DNA from: Hemibagrus wyckioides
Taxonomy: Eukaryota > Chordata > Actinopteri > Siluriformes > Bagridae
Assembly (NCBI RefSeq): GCF_019097595.1
Contig: NC_080727.1
Coordinates: 12,702,501 to 12,766,500 of the forward strand
DNA length: 64,000 bases
Direction of reading: 5' to 3'
Shown here: positions 32,888 to 45,089 of the stretch, piece by piece
How positions within the stretch are numbered: the stretch's first letter is position 1
Layout of the letters: every line of letters begins with the position of its first letter
Notes under the pieces: model-generated
What the model saw: the letters and a program-made list of their open reading frames with translations, nothing else
What the model was told of the DNA's origin: nothing
The model's database searches: none
Made by a program: the position numbers and the translations under genes

Positions 32888-33133
32888 TCCATTTTCTGTA
32901 GCGCTTAACTACACAGGGTTGCAGGGAATCTGAAGCCTATCCCAGGGGACTTGGGCCACAGGGCAGGGGACAGACACACCCATTCACACAGTTCTGACAA
33001 TTTAGAGATGCCAATTAGTCTACAACACATGTCTTTAGACTGGGGTAGGAAACCAGAGTGCCCAAAGCATGGGGAGAACATGAAAGCTCCGACACAAGCA
33101 GGAATCAACCCCCCCCAGCCCTGGAGGTGTGAG
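32888..33133 (-). mobile_element. DANA/Mermaid-like SINE, minus strand
   Basis: The minus strand has CACACCTCCAGGGCTGGGG (head end), TTCATGTTCTCCCCATGC, CACTCTGGTTTCCTACCC, CAGTCTAAAGACATGTGTTG, TTGGCATCTCTAAATTGTC, and the CAGAAAATGG tail. Nearly full length without the tRNA-like box A. Confidence 0.82.
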
Positions 33134-34447
33134 ATTTGCCCCCCTTTTGGTGAACTGTATAGCCACCAGCAGTTAAAAACACAAAAAGAAACTCAAGTGT
33201 GTTTAATGAAATTATTTAGGCAAATGAATTCCAGTTGCAGATAGGATTGCACAAATTACTGAAATATTACACTATAATATTATAATACAAAGCAATTCAA
33301 GCGGCATTTGTTAGTCCCAAACCATTCTAATCCAGCAGTCAATTAGGTTTTTTTTTCTGTGTTAACTGTCAATAACAGCATTGAACCCAGCATTGAGGTT
33401 GTTCTAAGCCTATTAAATTGTCACTCTTGTTTTCCAGGTCTGTTCTTTATGCATGGATTAAAAGTTGTTTTGAATTATTGACTATGTGACTTAACCGTGT
33501 ATTTCTCCACACTTGTTGCCAAGACAACAAATCTGTAAACTCAAAACAGCATGTTCAACATAGACAAGAGGAAAATATTGCATTTAGAAGCAATATACTG
33601 GCAAACAAAACCCGATTTTGTTGCATAGAATACTAAGTACATATTGTGCAATGAATAAATTGAGGTTATGTTATTGTTATTGTGAGACCTTGAATTAATT
33701 CAAGCTTTCCATATGTTAGTTTATTTGTGTTCTCACATAAAGGAAAATGCTCACAGTTAGAACAAGCAGCTTACGGGATAAAGTCGAGCTCACAGTATGC
33801 TTCACACTCTGCTATGAAGTTCTGTCTGTAGAGCAACGCTTTAATTCCAGTGTTAATGGGGGATGTGAGGAAAGTTGCAAATTTTATTTATTTATTTATT
33901 TATTTTTAATGACCTATGCCTGTGTGAACTATGTGCACAGGATTTTGATGGGAAAAGATAAACTGAGCAATCGTATTTAATTGACAACTCAGAACAGCAA
34001 ATTGAGCACAGATTAGTAAAATGTTGTGCAAGCATTATGATTTCCTGGCCTGGATTGTGTGCATGTGTGCAAAAAAATGTGACAAAAAGATCAAAGCACA
34101 GAGTTATGTTGTTTGGAATGATCGTGATTGGTAAATCTGGCATACATGTTCATCTTGGATTTGTTAAGCAATGTATGATGAAAAGGGGCCTTGATACATG
34201 TCCTATACATGTCATGATACAATATATACAATTTATTTCACCCACCCCTGGTGGAGGACACACTTTTCTTGGATTTACCGTTGGTTAAACGTATTAAGGA
34301 GACAGATGTTTTTAGTATCACATGGAATTTTTAAACATTTGAGAACATGTTGGCTTTAAAATGAATCGCTGAAGGTTCTGAAGGAACATTTTCCGACTGT
34401 GCTCGGACTCGTACTTTTCTCCTGGCGAACGTTTCACCCTTAAACAT
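33134..34447. other. Unique AT-rich DNA, no recognisable gene
   Basis: A short (TTTA)n lies at 33885-33906. Three 70-80-codon frames have no domain. Confidence 0.5.
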
Positions 34448-36245
34448 GACAAGATTCAAGATTCAAGATTCAAGATTCAAGAAGCTTTTATTGTCATTTC
34501 AACCACATATAGCTGGCACAGTACATAGTGAAATGAAACAACGTTTCTCCAGGACCTGGTGCTACATAAACATACAACTACTAGTACAATACAAAACAAC
34601 AAACAACACCACAGAGCTAGGACAGAAGTTTGTCTTAGCCACGTAAAGTGCACAGTGTGCAGCTAGGTGCAAACAGAGCATAGACAAGACAGTGCAAAAA
34701 AGACAATAAATACAATAAAGACAACACAAAAGAACACAGGACACTTAGCGCTGAAAGGAAATAAAAGAACGTGTACTGGAATGTAAGTGAAATAAAATAG
34801 ATAAAGTGAAATGATGTAGAAAAAAAGTATTGTGCAAAAATATTGTGCAAAAATACACAGCAGCAGTTGAGGTAGTGCAAATAGAATAAACATAAGTATA
34901 ACTATAGCAGCGGATGACAGGTAGAGGTAGTGCAGTAAGTAATGAACAGTATAAATTATGTGTGTGTGTGTTTGTGTCCACACAGTCAAGAGAGAGTGTG
35001 TGTATCTGTGTGTGAGAGACAGAGAGTTAGTATACAGTTCAGTCCTGAGTGAGAGTGTGTGTGAGAGTGTAGAACAGTTCAGTCCTGGGTGTTGAGGAGC
35101 CTAATGGCTTGAGGAAAGAAACTGTTACACAGTCTGGTTGTGAGGGCCCGAATGCTCCGGTACCTCTTTCCAGATGGCAGGAGGGTGAAGAGTGTGTGTG
35201 AGGGGTGTGTGGGGTCAGCCACAATGCTGATGGCTTTGCGGATGCAGCGTGCGGTGTAAATGTCTGTGATAGAGGGGAGAGAGACTCCGATGATCTTCTC
35301 AGCTGTCCTCACTATCCGCTGAAGGGTCTTGCGATCTGAGACGGTGCAGTTCCCAAACCAGGCAGTGATGCAGCTGCTCAGGACGCTCTCGATGGTCCCT
35401 CTGTAGAACACAAACAGGATGGGGGGAGGGAGATGGGCTTTACTCAGCCTCCTCAGGAAGTAGAGGCGCTGCTGGGCTTTCTTGGTGATGGAGCTGGTGT
35501 TGAGTGACCAGGTGAAGTTCTCCGCCAGATGGACACCAAGGAATTTGATGCTCTTGACGATCTCCACAGAGGAGCCATCGATGGACAGCGGAGAATGGTC
35601 ACACTGTGCTCTCCTGAAGTCAACAACCATCTCTTTGGTCTTGTCAACGTTCAGGGAGAGGTTGTTGGCTCTGCACCAGGCTGTTAGATGTTGCACCTCC
35701 TCTCTGTATGCTGACTCGTCGTTCTTGCTGATGAGACCCACCACGGTCGTGTCATCAGTGAACTTGACGATGTGGTTGGAGCTGTGCATTGCTGCACAGT
35801 CGTGAGTCAGCAGAGTGAACAGCAATGGACTGAGCACACAGCCCTGAGGTGCTCCAGTGCTCAGTGTGGTGGTGCTGGAGATACTGCTCCCGATCCGGAC
35901 TGACTGAGGTCTCCCAGTCAGGAAATCCAGGATCCAGTTGCAGAGAGAGGTGTTCAGGCCCAGGAGACTCAGCTTCTTAATCAGCTGCTGAGGGATGATT
36001 GTGTTGAATGCTGAACTGAAATCTATGAACAGCATTCGAACGTAGGAGTCTTTGCAGTCCAGGTGTGTGAGGGCCAGATGGAGGGTTGTGGTGATGGCGT
36101 CTTCCGTGGAACGGTTAGGACGATACGCAAACTGCAAGGGGTCCAGCAAGGGTGGTAGCTGTGACTTGATGTGCCTCATGACGAGCCTCTCGAAGCATTT
36201 CATCACGATTGGTGTGAGTGCAACGGGACGGTAGTCATTGAGGCA
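34448..36245 (-). mobile_element. 5'-truncated LINE of the L2/CR1 group
   Basis: On the minus strand, a reverse-transcriptase frame is followed by ~630 bp of 3' untranslated sequence ending in AATAAAAGCTTCTTGAATC and four copies of the 7-bp unit CTTGAAT (34452-34482). Short 3' tandem repeats in place of poly-A are usual for L2/CR1 elements. The 5' part of the element, with the endonuclease and RT start, is missing, as expected from incomplete reverse transcription. An 18-bp inverted duplication marks the 5' end (36221-36238 and 36257-36274). Confidence 0.9.
35079..36245 (-). pseudogene. LINE reverse transcriptase, C-terminal two-thirds
   Basis: The frame is open for 375 residues from 36206 and reads back to about 36245 ([12 protein letters not shown]), so the natural start is lost. 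RT motifs, numbered from 36206: [14 protein letters not shown] at 25-37, motif [11 protein letters not shown] at 59-68 with Asp62, motif [14 protein letters not shown] at 118-130, and motif C FTDDTT at 149-154 with Asp151 and Asp152. Most relatives have FADD here. [21 protein letters not shown] (part) at 177-197 and KFLGVHL at 221-227 follow. The rest is the LINE C-terminal domain. No stop or shift was seen inside, so the copy is fairly young. It lacks the endonuclease and cannot move alone. Confidence 0.92.
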
Positions 36246-36274
36246 GGAAACCGTGGATGACTACCGTCCCGTTG

Positions 36275-36402
36275 ACATCTCAATTAGGAGATGGATCGGC
36301 CTTCCCTGTGATAGAACGGAGGGTCTGAATCCAGTGGGGTTTGATGATAGGAAATTGTTTGGAGTGACTCTGTGGAATGATGATCAGTGGTTCAGCTGAC
36401 CT

Positions 36403-36449
<47 letters not shown>

Positions 36450-37629
36450 AATAAGGAGATGAGAGATGAGATCTATCTAATCAAGTGAGGTCGGTTTCAG
36501 CTCTTCACCGCACTTACATCTGCACTTAGGGACTTCTGTACCATTACATCTGACCCAAAGGCACTCACTGTATTAATCTGAGATGAATTCGATTCCCTAA
36601 AATGAATTGTGGGCAAATCCATAATATCCATATACCCATTAGATCTCCAAATGACATTAGATCGTATCAAATCTTTGACTGTATGCATGAGTAAGCAGGC
36701 AGCTGAAATAAGCAGCCATTCAGATTTCTACAGCCTAAAGCTGTCCACATCGAAGCAGAAAGTTAAAATACTTCCCTTTCCTTTTTCCTTGATGGCCGTG
36801 CACCTATTAGCTCGGTCCTGATTTGCCAAGCAGATTTTTTCCTGGCAGCCCTGATAGCATCAATCCTGCCATTCCTCTCTAAGTATTTAGCTTTGGAAAA
36901 AGTCAAAGGCTGTTAGTGGTTGGTGTAATGGAGTATACGTCCGTACTTCACCTCGGTGTGTGTGTGATTTATGTGGTATGGGGGGTTTAGTGAATAAATA
37001 TTAAAACAGTGGTGTGGCACAAGCTGCCAGCAATAACAGGCCGCCTGGTTTCCTGTGCTGCTTTTGATTGCCTCCTGCTTGCAGTGATTAACAGAACTGA
37101 GCCTGAGAGAGACCGGGGGAGAGCGACGGGTGACTGGCAAAGGATATGAAGTGACCAGGGTCAGCATTTGCAAGTTTTATGAAAAGCTATATCTTTATGA
37201 AATCAGAACAATTATTTGATATAATGTGAAGTACACCTCACAATTTGTGTTCAACAGAATCTGATAACTAAACTGCTGGAAAATAAGCAACGTCTTATTG
37301 CTTATTATGGGAAGAACAATAGGAAGTAATTTGCAGAAAAATGTGGCAAAGCTGCTAGCTATTTTCTCACTTTGCATGTAATCCTATGGGAAGTTAGCAA
37401 TAAGTATAGTTTTAAAAACACCAAATGATGTCAAGCGAGTGCATTTTCTCCCCCTGTTCAGGCCATAAATTGAGGCAAGTGAGAAAACTAACTAACATAA
37501 CATAGACTAACGTTAGGTGATTTATGACATGTTGGATAGAAAATGTTACACTGCCAATATTCCTATATTAAAAAATAACTAAAATTTACAGCATACGTTT
37601 GTTTTGGTCAGTCATTTGTGTGCAATGTG
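36275..37629. other. Unique DNA with one (GA)n tract
   Basis: The part 36408-36448 is a (GA)n microsatellite. The rest shows no exon, RNA gene or known repeat. Confidence 0.5.
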
Positions 37630-37830
37630 AAATTATTATTCGAACTTAACTGTAGCTGCATTGTCACACAAGCAGCTCAAATTCTCTGCCTGAATTTCTT
37701 CATCTATGTTACTGATAATAATAAAATCTAATCTAGCATGCATGCTAGGCTAGTCAGTTAGGTGATACTAGCTAGGACTATGAGGTTTAATTAACTTGTA
37801 TTTTCTCTGCAATTTTGTTACATTAACCTC
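37630..37830 (+). repeat. Unnamed low-copy repeat, copy 2
   Basis: GTCACACAAGCAGCTCAAATT (here at 37663) and GTGATACTAGCTAGGAC match 20524-20545 and 20859-20873 in the same order. Old and broken. Confidence 0.5.
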
Positions 37831-40624
37831 CCTGACATTTCAGCGATACTGCTTTTGCTGCATGTCTGAGGCTGTGAGCATGTGACATGGCACATCTGTA
37901 TTCAGAGTAGAAGCCTGGAACCGAAAGTTATTCCAAAGACATAGTATACAGTTTGGAGGTGATGATCAAGTAAATGCAACACATGCCACGCCACGTAGCT
38001 AAGCAATTACGTGTTATAAATTCCATGTTGACAGGTTAAAGTTCAGAAAACAAAATACACCGTCTAACTAAGTTTAGCAAAGAAATAGTTGCAGCTAATT
38101 TTCTAGAAGCTGAAGTACCAAAGAATTCCTTTAGGTTTACTGGCTAGCTAGCTTGTACAAATTAGCTAAGTGATTAACTATGAGGCAGGTAATCCGAATT
38201 AGCTAGCAGACCATCTTAAATCCTCCATGATGTCCAGTGAATTCCAGTTCTTGTTGTTACAGAGGAGATAACTAGCTAGCTAGTGCTATGAATGGACCAT
38301 TTTTATAGATGTGTCATAGATAAGAAAAGAACACAGGTGATTAGACCTACTGCTAATTGCTTACATGTATATTAACAATATTTATTCAACAATTTGATTT
38401 TGAATTTAGTGTTACAGAAAGAAAGATCATATATGTACAATATCTGTGATTACGAACAGATATTGGTACAATCGTCTGCTAGCATACTATGGGGAAGAAT
38501 GTGTGAAAAATACCACATCACTGAAGATCGATTCCCTCAGACTCTAGATATGGACTTGGCATCAATGAAGAATAATGTGACAACTGGTATAAAGCATTGA
38601 TGTTGGTCCTCTGCCAAGATTAGAAGATGGTGTAGTAAGCTGTACTCACTATAGCCAAACTTCTACTGTGCTCCAATGGAGATCTTTGGCATTCACTGGT
38701 GTCAACAAATCCAAAATGAGGAACAGTCTGAACCTAGATGGCAGCTTCTCATCCATCTCAGTCAAAATGGTTGATATTGAACCTGACTGTCAAAAATGGC
38801 AGCCCTGTTGAGAGATTTGTTATGGTTTTTCTGTATATATTGTGTAAACCGTTTATTTTATTTTATTTTTTCCACATCAGCAAAAAATTACAACAAACGG
38901 CACATTTCAGGGAAAGCACCTTTAATAGTGATAAAACTGGACACTCTGTACAAAAGAAGTTTAAATCTAGAATCCTAAAAGGTCATTTGGTTGCCCTTTA
39001 ACGGTTTTGATTTTTACACAGAAATGTCTAACTGCTGAACCTTTTTGTGCTCTGGTCAATATTTTTTCTTAAAATATCTACAAGTAAAAGCAGCCTAGTA
39101 GTGATAAGTTTGAAAAAAAAAAAAGGTTCAGTCTAACACTCTAAATGGTTCCTGGTTTGCATTAAATGTGCTCTATAATGGTTCCCCATTCATAGAGGGA
39201 TTGAAGTATCCTTTGAGGAACCTGAATAACTAGATAAATCTCTGGTACTCTAGTAATTCAACCTTTTATTTCTGTGCTCAATATTTCTCACTTTTATCTT
39301 TGTAAGATTGCTCAGGTGCTGCTTCTCATGTTCTGCTATTGAATTCCTCATCCATCTTCTGGCTGCAGCTGTCTGGCTTATCGTCATTTCCTTCTTGTAG
39401 GTATCAGCTTCAGATCCCTCGACAAGCTTCAGAGTTCAGGACTTCAGATACTTCACAATCATCAGTAGATCCACGTAAGGATCAAAATCATCCATGTTGC
39501 TTATTAAACCATCAATAATCTGATTCTTTTTGTGATCATTGTGGCCAAAAATGGTGGCTTTTGCTTGTTGGTCTTTTTTGCCCCAAATCACAATACAGCT
39601 TGAACTGGTGAAATCACAAGCACAGGGCTAGGGTTATTTGAGCTTCATATGGTGTCATGTCTAATTAGATGAATAATCTCCTAACCCAATATTGATGTAT
39701 CACATCTTTCTGCCGTCACTTTTTTCATGTGACTACTGTGGCCTCTGTATGTTCTTTGCGTGGTAATGAACAATGATGTTACACCTGAGGGCAGAGCAGC
39801 TCACCGTGTGCGCAGCAGTGAGAGCAAGCTTAACCCTGAACACATGTAAACATTGACCTGATGCTGTTTTCCAACACCCTAGCCAGAGCCTGCCACCAGC
39901 ACAGAGGAATGCACCAAGAGCATGTGTGTGTGCACGTGTGTGTGTGTGTATGTGTGTGCGCATTGACTGTCAAATGAACAATTATCACTTTGCATTGCTG
40001 CATGCTTGACTTTATGTTAATTAGCTTGCATTGTGCAGGATGATATTCATCATGTCTTACCCAGGCTTGCTTGTTAGTATGGGTACTTAGTCACATTCCT
40101 ACAACACACACACAAACACAGGTTGTTTTTTTGTGGTTCTGACTGCTATTCATTAGCTGTGCCATGCTGAGAGAGCCGTGTATGGATGATGGATATGTGT
40201 AGCAGATGGTCCATCATGAGCTGTGAGTGCCATGAGCAGAGTCACATCAGTCTCGACACTAGGCAAATGGGACACATTCATTCCCTGTTAGTGTTTCAAA
40301 TGAGAGTAAACACTCGATGAGAGGACCCTCCGTCACACACTACATCAGAGAAAGACGCAGGGCTGCTGAATAGTTTCTGAAGCAAAATTATAATCTGTCA
40401 TTCAGACCTGTAATGATGCAGTCACCAGGCTCTGAACTGTGCTGGAATAAACAGCTCTGTGAACCTGGTGCACACTGGCCCATTTTACTGGATTCCAGTG
40501 AGCTCATGTTCACTGTGTTTAAGATTTAGCATCAATGCCATGCTTTTGCTACAGCTTCAGAAGTCAACATTTTGAGTCTTGGTCAATCATGTCATTCATT
40601 CATCTTTAGTAACTGCTTCAGTCT
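37831..40624. other. Unique AT-rich DNA, no recognisable gene
   Basis: About 2.8 kb rich in TAGCTAGC words (for example 38147-38156 and 38273-38282). A (GT)n-rich stretch lies at 39924-39959. No exon or named repeat was found. Confidence 0.5.
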
Positions 40625-40800
40625 GATCAGGTTTATGGTGGATCCAGAGACTATGCTGGGAATTGACTATGCGGGGTGCATTGGGGATAACATTGTGTCC
40701 TCTCAAGGTTTCTTCTACTCAAGGAGTTTTTTCCTCACCACTGTCAACTCTGGCTCCCTCATTAACGATAAATATATTTTGAATTTAAACTTTTCTGTTA
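40625..40800 (-). repeat. Fragment of the repeat seen at 13320-13990, minus strand
   Basis: CTCAAGGTTTCTTCTACTCA, AGGAGTTTTTTCCTCACC, ACTGTCAACTCTGGCTCC, CTCATTAACGATAAATAT match the reverse complement of 13440-13535 in order. Confidence 0.7.
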
Positions 40801-40867
40801 TATTCCAAATTTTAAGTTAAGTTGTCTTTATTTGTCGTTGTTGTTTTTTCTTCACATATCCCATTTT

Positions 40868-41022
40868 TGGGGGTTGGGGTCAGAGCACATGATGCAGCAC
40901 CCCTGGAGCAGGGTGGGTTGGGGGCCTTGCTCAAGGGCCCAACAGTGGCAGTTTGGCAGTACTGGGGCTTGAACCCCAATCTTCAGGTCAACAACCCAAT
41001 AACCACTTGAGCTGCTGCTTTG
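40868..41022 (-). mobile_element. tRNA-headed SINE, second subfamily, minus strand
   Basis: The minus strand has GCTCAAGTGGTTATTGG (box A side), TTGGGGTTCAAGCCCCAG (box B), CTGCCAAACTGCCACTGTTG, GGGCCCTTGAGCAAGGCCC, then CCACCCTGCTCCAGGGGTGC, and GTGCTCTGACCCCAACCCCC. The part after the GGCCCC is unlike the other SINEs in the window but matches 57644-57800. Confidence 0.85.
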
Positions 41023-43387
41023 CAACATTTCATATTGTTTCAAAGCTACACAAAGTTTAATTGAGTCAAGGCAGACTCCAGAGGAAATACAGACTATAAC
41101 AACAAAAAAGTCAGAAAATAAAGATAGGCAAAAGTATTGGAACAGCCCCAACATAAGGAATCAATCACAAAAAACCACAAAGGGTAAAAGTATCAGGATA
41201 GGTAAACAAGCACAACTTAAATCCAAAACACTGGACAAAAGCACAGTCCAGAAAACAGGCAAAGGTCAACAAAACAAGCAAAACAGCAATATCAGAGCTT
41301 AATAGGATCAGAAGTCAAGAAACACTAGCGAAGTCGAACAATAGATAAACACCCAATTCTCAATAAATGGCTTAGTAACACCACAGAACAAAAATACAGA
41401 GCATGTCATCTCACAACAAGGAACTGAAACCAAGTGGTATATATAGGGTGAAAAACAAACATACATAATGGGAAGCAAGTGCACCTCATTAAAAGTGACT
41501 TTTAAAGCAATTGCTTTAAAACTAAATGGAAAACCTGGACCTCCTTAAAGTTACATAAGAATGTTAAATGTAGAAACAAAGTCTCTATTATTCATTAAAT
41601 TCAATGTTTTAGCTAACTAAATGATCAAATACTCTTCATTCATTTAATACAAACTGTTTTCGATAGACAGCACAGCCTGCATGAAAATTTCCTCTGAAGC
41701 CCCCATCACACCGTCAGGGTTCTGCATAGAAAAAAAAATATCTCAGCATTTATTGGACAGTGCACACTTAGCTTGTCATGCCCATACACACAAGATCTCT
41801 CCCAGGAGCTGAACCTTGCAACCAACTGCCAATCATTGAAACAGTGACTGACTTCTCAAACATATTAGCACTAGACAAAGAGAGTGCTCAGAGCTGCAGC
41901 AATCAGTCCGTATCCAAATCCCTAACAGATTAACACCAGCTTGTTATTTTAGCAATTCTTGTAAATAAATTGTAAATGTAATTGTAATATGACTTCTTGT
42001 GTTTCTTTGTTTTTTTTATTGGTCTAAATATGAAGCTGTCACTACCTTCACCCAACTAGTTACCAACTTAGCTCGCATACAGCTGGCAGACTAAATTTAT
42101 GTCGTATTGCTTTTATATTTTTCAGTATAGCGTAATCTGTGAAAGTGGCTTGGGTTTGATTTGCTTGAAGTGTAGTTAGAGTGCATATGATAGTATTTCA
42201 CTGACCGTCATTGATCGGAAATTCGAATGTAAAGAGAATTGCGATTACGTTTGAATTTTGGCAGGCTCCATATGCGATGCTAAGGAAGTGAATTAGCACT
42301 TCGTATAATAGGGGTAACGGTTACTGCTATTTTGATATGACAGGGTCATAACTCATAAGACTTGGGAAGTGCAATTGGAAATGGACTTTGCTTTTCCATT
42401 TGAAATTTGGCAGACACTGAACGTTCGTGTAAAAGGTAATACGTGATTTGCATTTTCATTTAAATTATGTCGCAATTTATGCTTCTGCAAAAAATAGTAC
42501 TTCCACAACATTTATTGGTGCAAATGTTTTCTTATTCCTGAGAGATTTCTTTTCTTGTTTTCAGTGTCAGTGTGCTTTCAGAATTTCTGGATACTAAGAC
42601 TTTATGGCTAAACGTTATGTGTTTATTTCTTAATGTTTAGCTAACTTGTACCTGATGTCTTGAACTTGAACTGTGAGCATGTCTATTTAAATAAAAAACA
42701 CACACATCACTACTTGCATTTTAAATCCAACTGATATTACAATTTCTAAAAGATTTCCTATCATGAATAGTCTGGTAAGTGTGGTTCTGGTACAAAAACG
42801 TCTGCAGACGAGCAGCAGACACCATGCCATCAACAGACCGTGCTCATTCATCACAAACCAATGAGAAACCTGGCTTGTGTACTTCTCCAGAATCAGCGCG
42901 ATGGAATTTCCTTCAACAACCACACTGAGACCCAAACAGTGTCTCATGCCTCCTTCAGTACTAAACTGACCCATATTTCTCTGCTATAATGAAAGGAAAT
43001 GGTGAAATTATGGGATAAAGTATTTGGATTAAAAGATCATTCATTACTGACTGATTTGTGAGCTTGGGTTTGTAGAAACTACAATTATTTTTCAATTACT
43101 ATTCAGAATGCATTGCATGACCAAATATAGAGCAAGAGGATCATCATTACTGAGTGAATGCCAAGCATGTGCACATGCACAGATCTTTTGTAAAGTTTCC
43201 AAGATTTCCAAGTCCAAGCAGACAAACAGATTTCTTCTGCCTGTAAATATAATTAAAAAAAAAAAAAAAACTTTCCATAACATGATGTTTTACATATATT
43301 ATTACCCGTGTCATGTTTAGACCAGTAACTTATGTGAGAGCAAAGAATGCATAGAAAGAAAATGATTCACCCCAAGAAAAAAAATGG
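41023..43387. other. Mostly unique DNA; an A-rich block resembles an old repeat
   Basis: The part 41120-41450 is A-rich with words such as AAAAGTATTGGAACAGCCCC, which resembles the end of a Tc1-like family, but I could not follow it further. A 95-codon minus frame at 42687-42974 has no known domain. The rest is AT-rich and unrecognised. Confidence 0.4.
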
Positions 43388-43520
43388 GGTGGACTGTTGG
43401 TTCAGTGGATAGCCTTGCAGCTTCAGAGCTCCAGTGATTCCTGTTCAGATCTGAGCTGGTGTTACTGTCTGTTTGGAGCTTTGCATGTTCACAATGTTTC
43501 TTTATGGGATTGTGGAGGCG
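43388..43520 (+). mobile_element. DANA/Mermaid-like SINE head fragment
   Basis: GGGTGGACTGTTGGTTCAGT, GGATAGCCTTGCAGCTTCAG, CTGTTTGGAGCTTTGCATG and TTCACAATGTTTC follow the SINE's head and first body part. It is diverged and lacks the 3' half. Confidence 0.5.
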
Positions 43521-44516
43521 CTCCACTTTTTCCCAACATTGCAAAAATATGCAAAGCAGTGGACTGGCAATTTTTTTATTGCCCCTAGGTGAATGTGTGG
43601 TTTTATGTGTGTGTGTTTATGTGTGTTCCTGAGGATAAAGTGGTAACTTTCAGTCCATTTAACCCCTTATAATGAATAAAGTTCATACTTTTATCAAATT
43701 TAATCCATCACTCATGACTCATGACATTGAAACAATTGGTGCAAACAAAAACTATGGCTTGCAAATCATGGTTAGTGTGGAGAACATTTTAATGTTACTA
43801 TTACCAAACATGATTATACAGTGGCCATAGTTACCATAGTAACAGATGCCATATAATGCCTAAGTTCCTTTTATTAGTTCTGTCATTTCCTCACTGGCCT
43901 CTCTTTTTTGTCCTTCTTTAAATTAATAAGACAAAAATACAAGGCTTTTCATGTTATGAAGAAAAGTCTAAACTGTCCTGAAGACAAGTTACAGCTTTTC
44001 CTCTGAAGCACTGATACTGGAGACTTCTTCTATTTAGTAACAAGGCCTCCTCAACACTTTCTTCCAAGTCACAGACCAATCAGGTTTAAGTATTCAGCAG
44101 TGCTGTGCTATAAATATAGTTTTCATACACAAAAGGCTAAATCTAGAGTTCTTCTTGGTTATCCAGAGGTTTGTTCCTCTAGAATAAACCCACAAGGTTC
44201 TTCGTCAAATCTTCACCCGTGTTTCCATGCTTGTTACAATTATATCAGTGTGAGCTCAGAGATAAACAGCTTTAGAAAGCTAAGAATATTTGGCTGGTAT
44301 AATATATAAAGTATATAGAGGTGTATGGAGCACCATAGAAATAAGAAGGCTGTATAATGGTTTAGCATAAACTATAGCAAAAATATATTGAATTTTTAGG
44401 TAAGGGTATTTGTGTCAAGTGGGCATGGTTGAGCGTCAGCTGTGGAGAGACAGGAGGCAGGTTAAACCGGCGGTGACTACCATGAGCCAGGGAGATTGTG
44501 GCATAGGTGGCAGAGA

Positions 44517-44567
<51 letters not shown>

Positions 44568-45054
44568 CAGAAAGCATAATCTTGACCTTGAATGAGGCAA
44601 AAGCTGCGGGCTAGTATCTAGTGACGGGCAATTTTGGGTTGCATTTTCTGTTAGGTTGCATTTTTTTTGTTGAGGTTTTGAAAGTGCCCTGAACAGCTGC
44701 TGAGAAATAAAAATGAAAAAAGCCTCCTGAGTCTTCCTCCGCACCGATACACCCCGGGTGCCACAGTTTTCATTAATTTTCTTCAGATTTCATCTGGGCT
44801 TTCTCCATGACATTATATGGACTATATAAATATTTAGTCTGAGTTTTAGATATAGTTATTTTATTGCATGCCCACTTATACACAAGAAGAAGTGAGTGGT
44901 CATGTGCAGAAGTGAGCAGGATTAGTACTGATGATACTCCCTGCTTCATCTTGGCTCAAATCCTGCCATCCTGCCGGTGGAATTTCCTCCTGCTAGGTCC
45001 AGCGATTCAGCCGCTGCTTATGTAAATGTGCTTTGACCAGAGATTGGGATGAGT

Positions 45055-45089
<35 letters not shown>

